Shown piece after piece: positions 62,866 through 64,000 of a stretch of 64,000 nucleotides of DNA. This DNA is from Amycolatopsis sp. DSM 110486 (GTDB lineage Bacteria; Actinomycetota; Actinomycetes; Mycobacteriales; Pseudonocardiaceae), in the NCBI RefSeq assembly GCF_019468465.1, contig NZ_CP080519.1, positions 6,999,001 to 7,063,000 of the forward strand, written 5' to 3'. The notes under the pieces were generated by a model. That model was not told the origin of the DNA, made no database searches, and was given only the letters and a program-made list of their open reading frames with translations. The position numbers and the translations under genes are program-made. Positions within the stretch are counted from its first letter, which is position 1. The number at the start of each line of letters is the position of its first letter.

Positions 62866-63912
62866 ATGAAGGCACTGGTGTACCACGGACCCGGAAACAA
62901 GGCGTGGGAAGACGTTCCCGACGCGACGATCCAAGAGGTGACCGACGTCGTGGTGAAAGTCGACACCACCACGATCTGCGGCACCGATCTCCACATCCTC
63001 CACGGCGACGTCGCCGCGGTCACCGACGGCCGCATCCTCGGCCACGAAGCCGTCGGCACGGTCACGGCGGTGGGCGACGCCGTCGGCAGCTTCAAAGTCG
63101 GCGACCGGGTGCTCGTGCCGGCCGTCACGCGCTGCGGCCGCTGTGACTACTGCCAGCGGGGCATGCCCTCGCACTGCCGCACGGTCGGTGGCGTCGGCTG
63201 GATTTTCGGGCACCTCATCGACGGCACCCAGGCCGAGTACGTCCGCGTGCCCTTCGCGGACACCTCGCTCTACCACGTGCCCGCCGAAGTCACCGACGAG
63301 CAGGCCATCTTCCTCGCCGACTCCCTGCCCACCGGCTACGAGGTCGGCGTGCTCGCCGGCGAGGTGCGGCCGGGCGACACGGTCGCCGTCGTCGGTTCCG
63401 GCGCGGTCGGGCTCGCCGCGATCCTGACCACGGGCCTGTGGGGCGCGTCGAAGGTGATCGCCATCGACGCCAACAAGTTCCGGCTCGAGAAGGCTCTCGA
63501 GTTCGGCGCGACGGACACGGTCGCCGCCGGGCCCGACACCGTCGCGGAGGTCCTCGCGCACACCGACGGGCTCGGTGTCGACGTCGCCATCGAAGCCGTC
63601 GGCTACCCCGAGACCCTGCAGACCGCCGCCGCGCTAGTGCGGCCCGGCGGGCACGTCGCGAACATCGGCGTGCACGGCGTGGGCGTGGAACTCCCCATGC
63701 AGGACCTGTGGATCCGCAACATCACGCTCACGATGGGGCTTGTCGACACCGTGTCGATCCCGACGCTGCTGAAGATGGTCGCGAGCGGCCGCATCCCCGC
63801 GGAGAAGATGGGCACGCACACGTTCACCTTCGACCAGCTCGACCAGGCCTACGACGTGTTCGGCAACGCCGCCGACCACCAGGCGCTGAAGGTGATCATC
63901 CAGCCGGCGTAG
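62866..63912 (+). CDS. Zinc-dependent alcohol dehydrogenase
   Basis: 348 residues from ATG 62866, with GGAGGTGG directly upstream. Catalytic zinc ligands: TICGTDLH (Cys ~38), GHE (His ~60, Glu ~61). Structural zinc: CGRCDYCQRGMPSHC (Cys ~90, 93, 96, 104). The Rossmann motif is VVGSGAVGLAAI. It belongs to the medium-chain dehydrogenases similar to NADP-dependent secondary-alcohol enzymes; the substrate is unknown. It is divergent from alkB and overlaps the end of the next gene by 17 bp. Confidence 0.92.
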   Translation: MKALVYHGPGNKAWEDVPDATIQEVTDVVVKVDTTTICGTDLHILHGDVAAVTDGRILGHEAVGTVTAVGDAVGSFKVGDRVLVPAVTRCGRCDYCQRGMPSHCRTVGGVGWIFGHLIDGTQAEYVRVPFADTSLYHVPAEVTDEQAIFLADSLPTGYEVGVLAGEVRPGDTVAVVGSGAVGLAAILTTGLWGASKVIAIDANKFRLEKALEFGATDTVAAGPDTVAEVLAHTDGLGVDVAIEAVGYPETLQTAAALVRPGGHVANIGVHGVGVELPMQDLWIRNITLTMGLVDTVSIPTLLKMVASGRIPAEKMGTHTFTFDQLDQAYDVFGNAADHQALKVIIQPA

Positions 63913-64000
63913 GCGGATCGGCCGGCTTCGGGTGCGCGGTGACCACCAGCCGGTGCGTTCGCGCACCCGGAGCCGATTCGTCGTGGTAGCGCGAGACGAG
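63896..64000 (-). CDS. C-terminal end of a protein, possibly a methyltransferase (partial)
   Basis: 35 codons open from the right edge on the - strand, ending at 63896 inside the end of the alcohol dehydrogenase. The residues LVSRYHDESAPGARTHRLVVTAHPKPADPP do not show the Arg/Ala bias of noncoding frames. RTHRLVVTAHPKP resembles the last strand of SAM-dependent methyltransferases, but that is a weak guess. Confidence 0.4.
   Translation of the reverse strand, partial: LVSRYHDESAPGARTHRLVVTAHPKPADPPTPAG

Noticed and set aside
1..64000. Many long open frames on the opposite strand or other frames of the PKS, GH2, carboxypeptidase and ATPase genes
   Set aside because: They are Arg/Ala/Pro-rich shadows caused by high GC, lie wholly inside recognised genes and show no domain motifs.
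1..64000. CRISPR arrays, tRNA and rRNA genes
   Set aside because: I saw no evenly spaced short repeats with unique spacers, no tRNA cloverleaf pattern and no rRNA sequence.

Overview
The window is very high in GC, uses GTG and TTG starts freely, has many 1-4 bp gene overlaps, and carries type I modular polyketide synthases, LuxR/TetR/ROK/LacI regulators and an actinobacterial-type ISL3 element. It comes from a filamentous actinomycete. An Amycolatopsis-like host is my best guess (inference from gene content, including a CsxA-like exo-glucosaminidase); nothing in the sequence proves the genus.

Region 1 (1-30311) is the right-hand part of a glycosylated polyketide, probably macrolide, gene cluster. 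A PKS gene entering from the left on the + strand ends in KR-ACP-thioesterase. It converges, across a pair of strong hairpins, on two - strand PKS genes that together carry three complete KS-AT-DH-ER-KR-ACP modules. AT motifs predict methylmalonyl, malonyl and methylmalonyl extenders in that order. Upstream of these lie FkbM-type methyltransferase, NDP-hexose 2,3-dehydratase, glycosyltransferase, Gfo/Idh 3-ketoreductase and P450 genes on the - strand. A second glycosyltransferase, an aldo-keto reductase and a short NDP-sugar 4-ketoreductase diverge on the + strand. The first steps of the sugar pathway (nucleotidyltransferase, 4,6-dehydratase) and the rest of the assembly line lie outside the window, and the product cannot be named. 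Six copies of an ACCCCTA-type heptamer occur in Region 1 gaps. Four of them are tandem heptamers with an 11-bp period. Five face the start of a cluster transcription unit and one faces no gene; together they look like the operator set of one pathway-specific activator.

Region 2 (30312-36502) holds a GAF-LuxR regulator, a coupled TetR regulator, an acyl-CoA dehydrogenase, an acyl-CoA synthetase of the acetyl-CoA synthetase type, a small hypothetical protein and a DUF998-like membrane protein.

Region 3 (36503-42045) has a secreted M14 zinc carboxypeptidase, a LysE-type exporter, a membrane J-domain/NERD-like fusion protein and a TetR regulator with an operator-like dyad in front of it.

Region 4 (42049-48614) looks like an amino-sugar or chitosan-oligosaccharide utilisation locus: ROK repressor, divergent APC permease, secreted GH2 exo-beta-glucosaminidase-like enzyme and ROK sugar kinase, the last three translationally coupled. 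A complete ISL3-family insertion sequence with an 8-bp target duplication follows (48773-50182).

Region 5 (50287-64000) is mixed chromosomal content: TetR plus methyltransferase, LacI regulator with a palindromic operator, small membrane protein, FMN reductase, DrrAB-like ABC exporter, a large STAND-type ATPase, a GH25 lysozyme, a second P450, an AlkB homologue preceded by a LexA-box-like sequence, a zinc alcohol dehydrogenase and the 3' end of another gene. I saw no rRNA, tRNA or CRISPR array.
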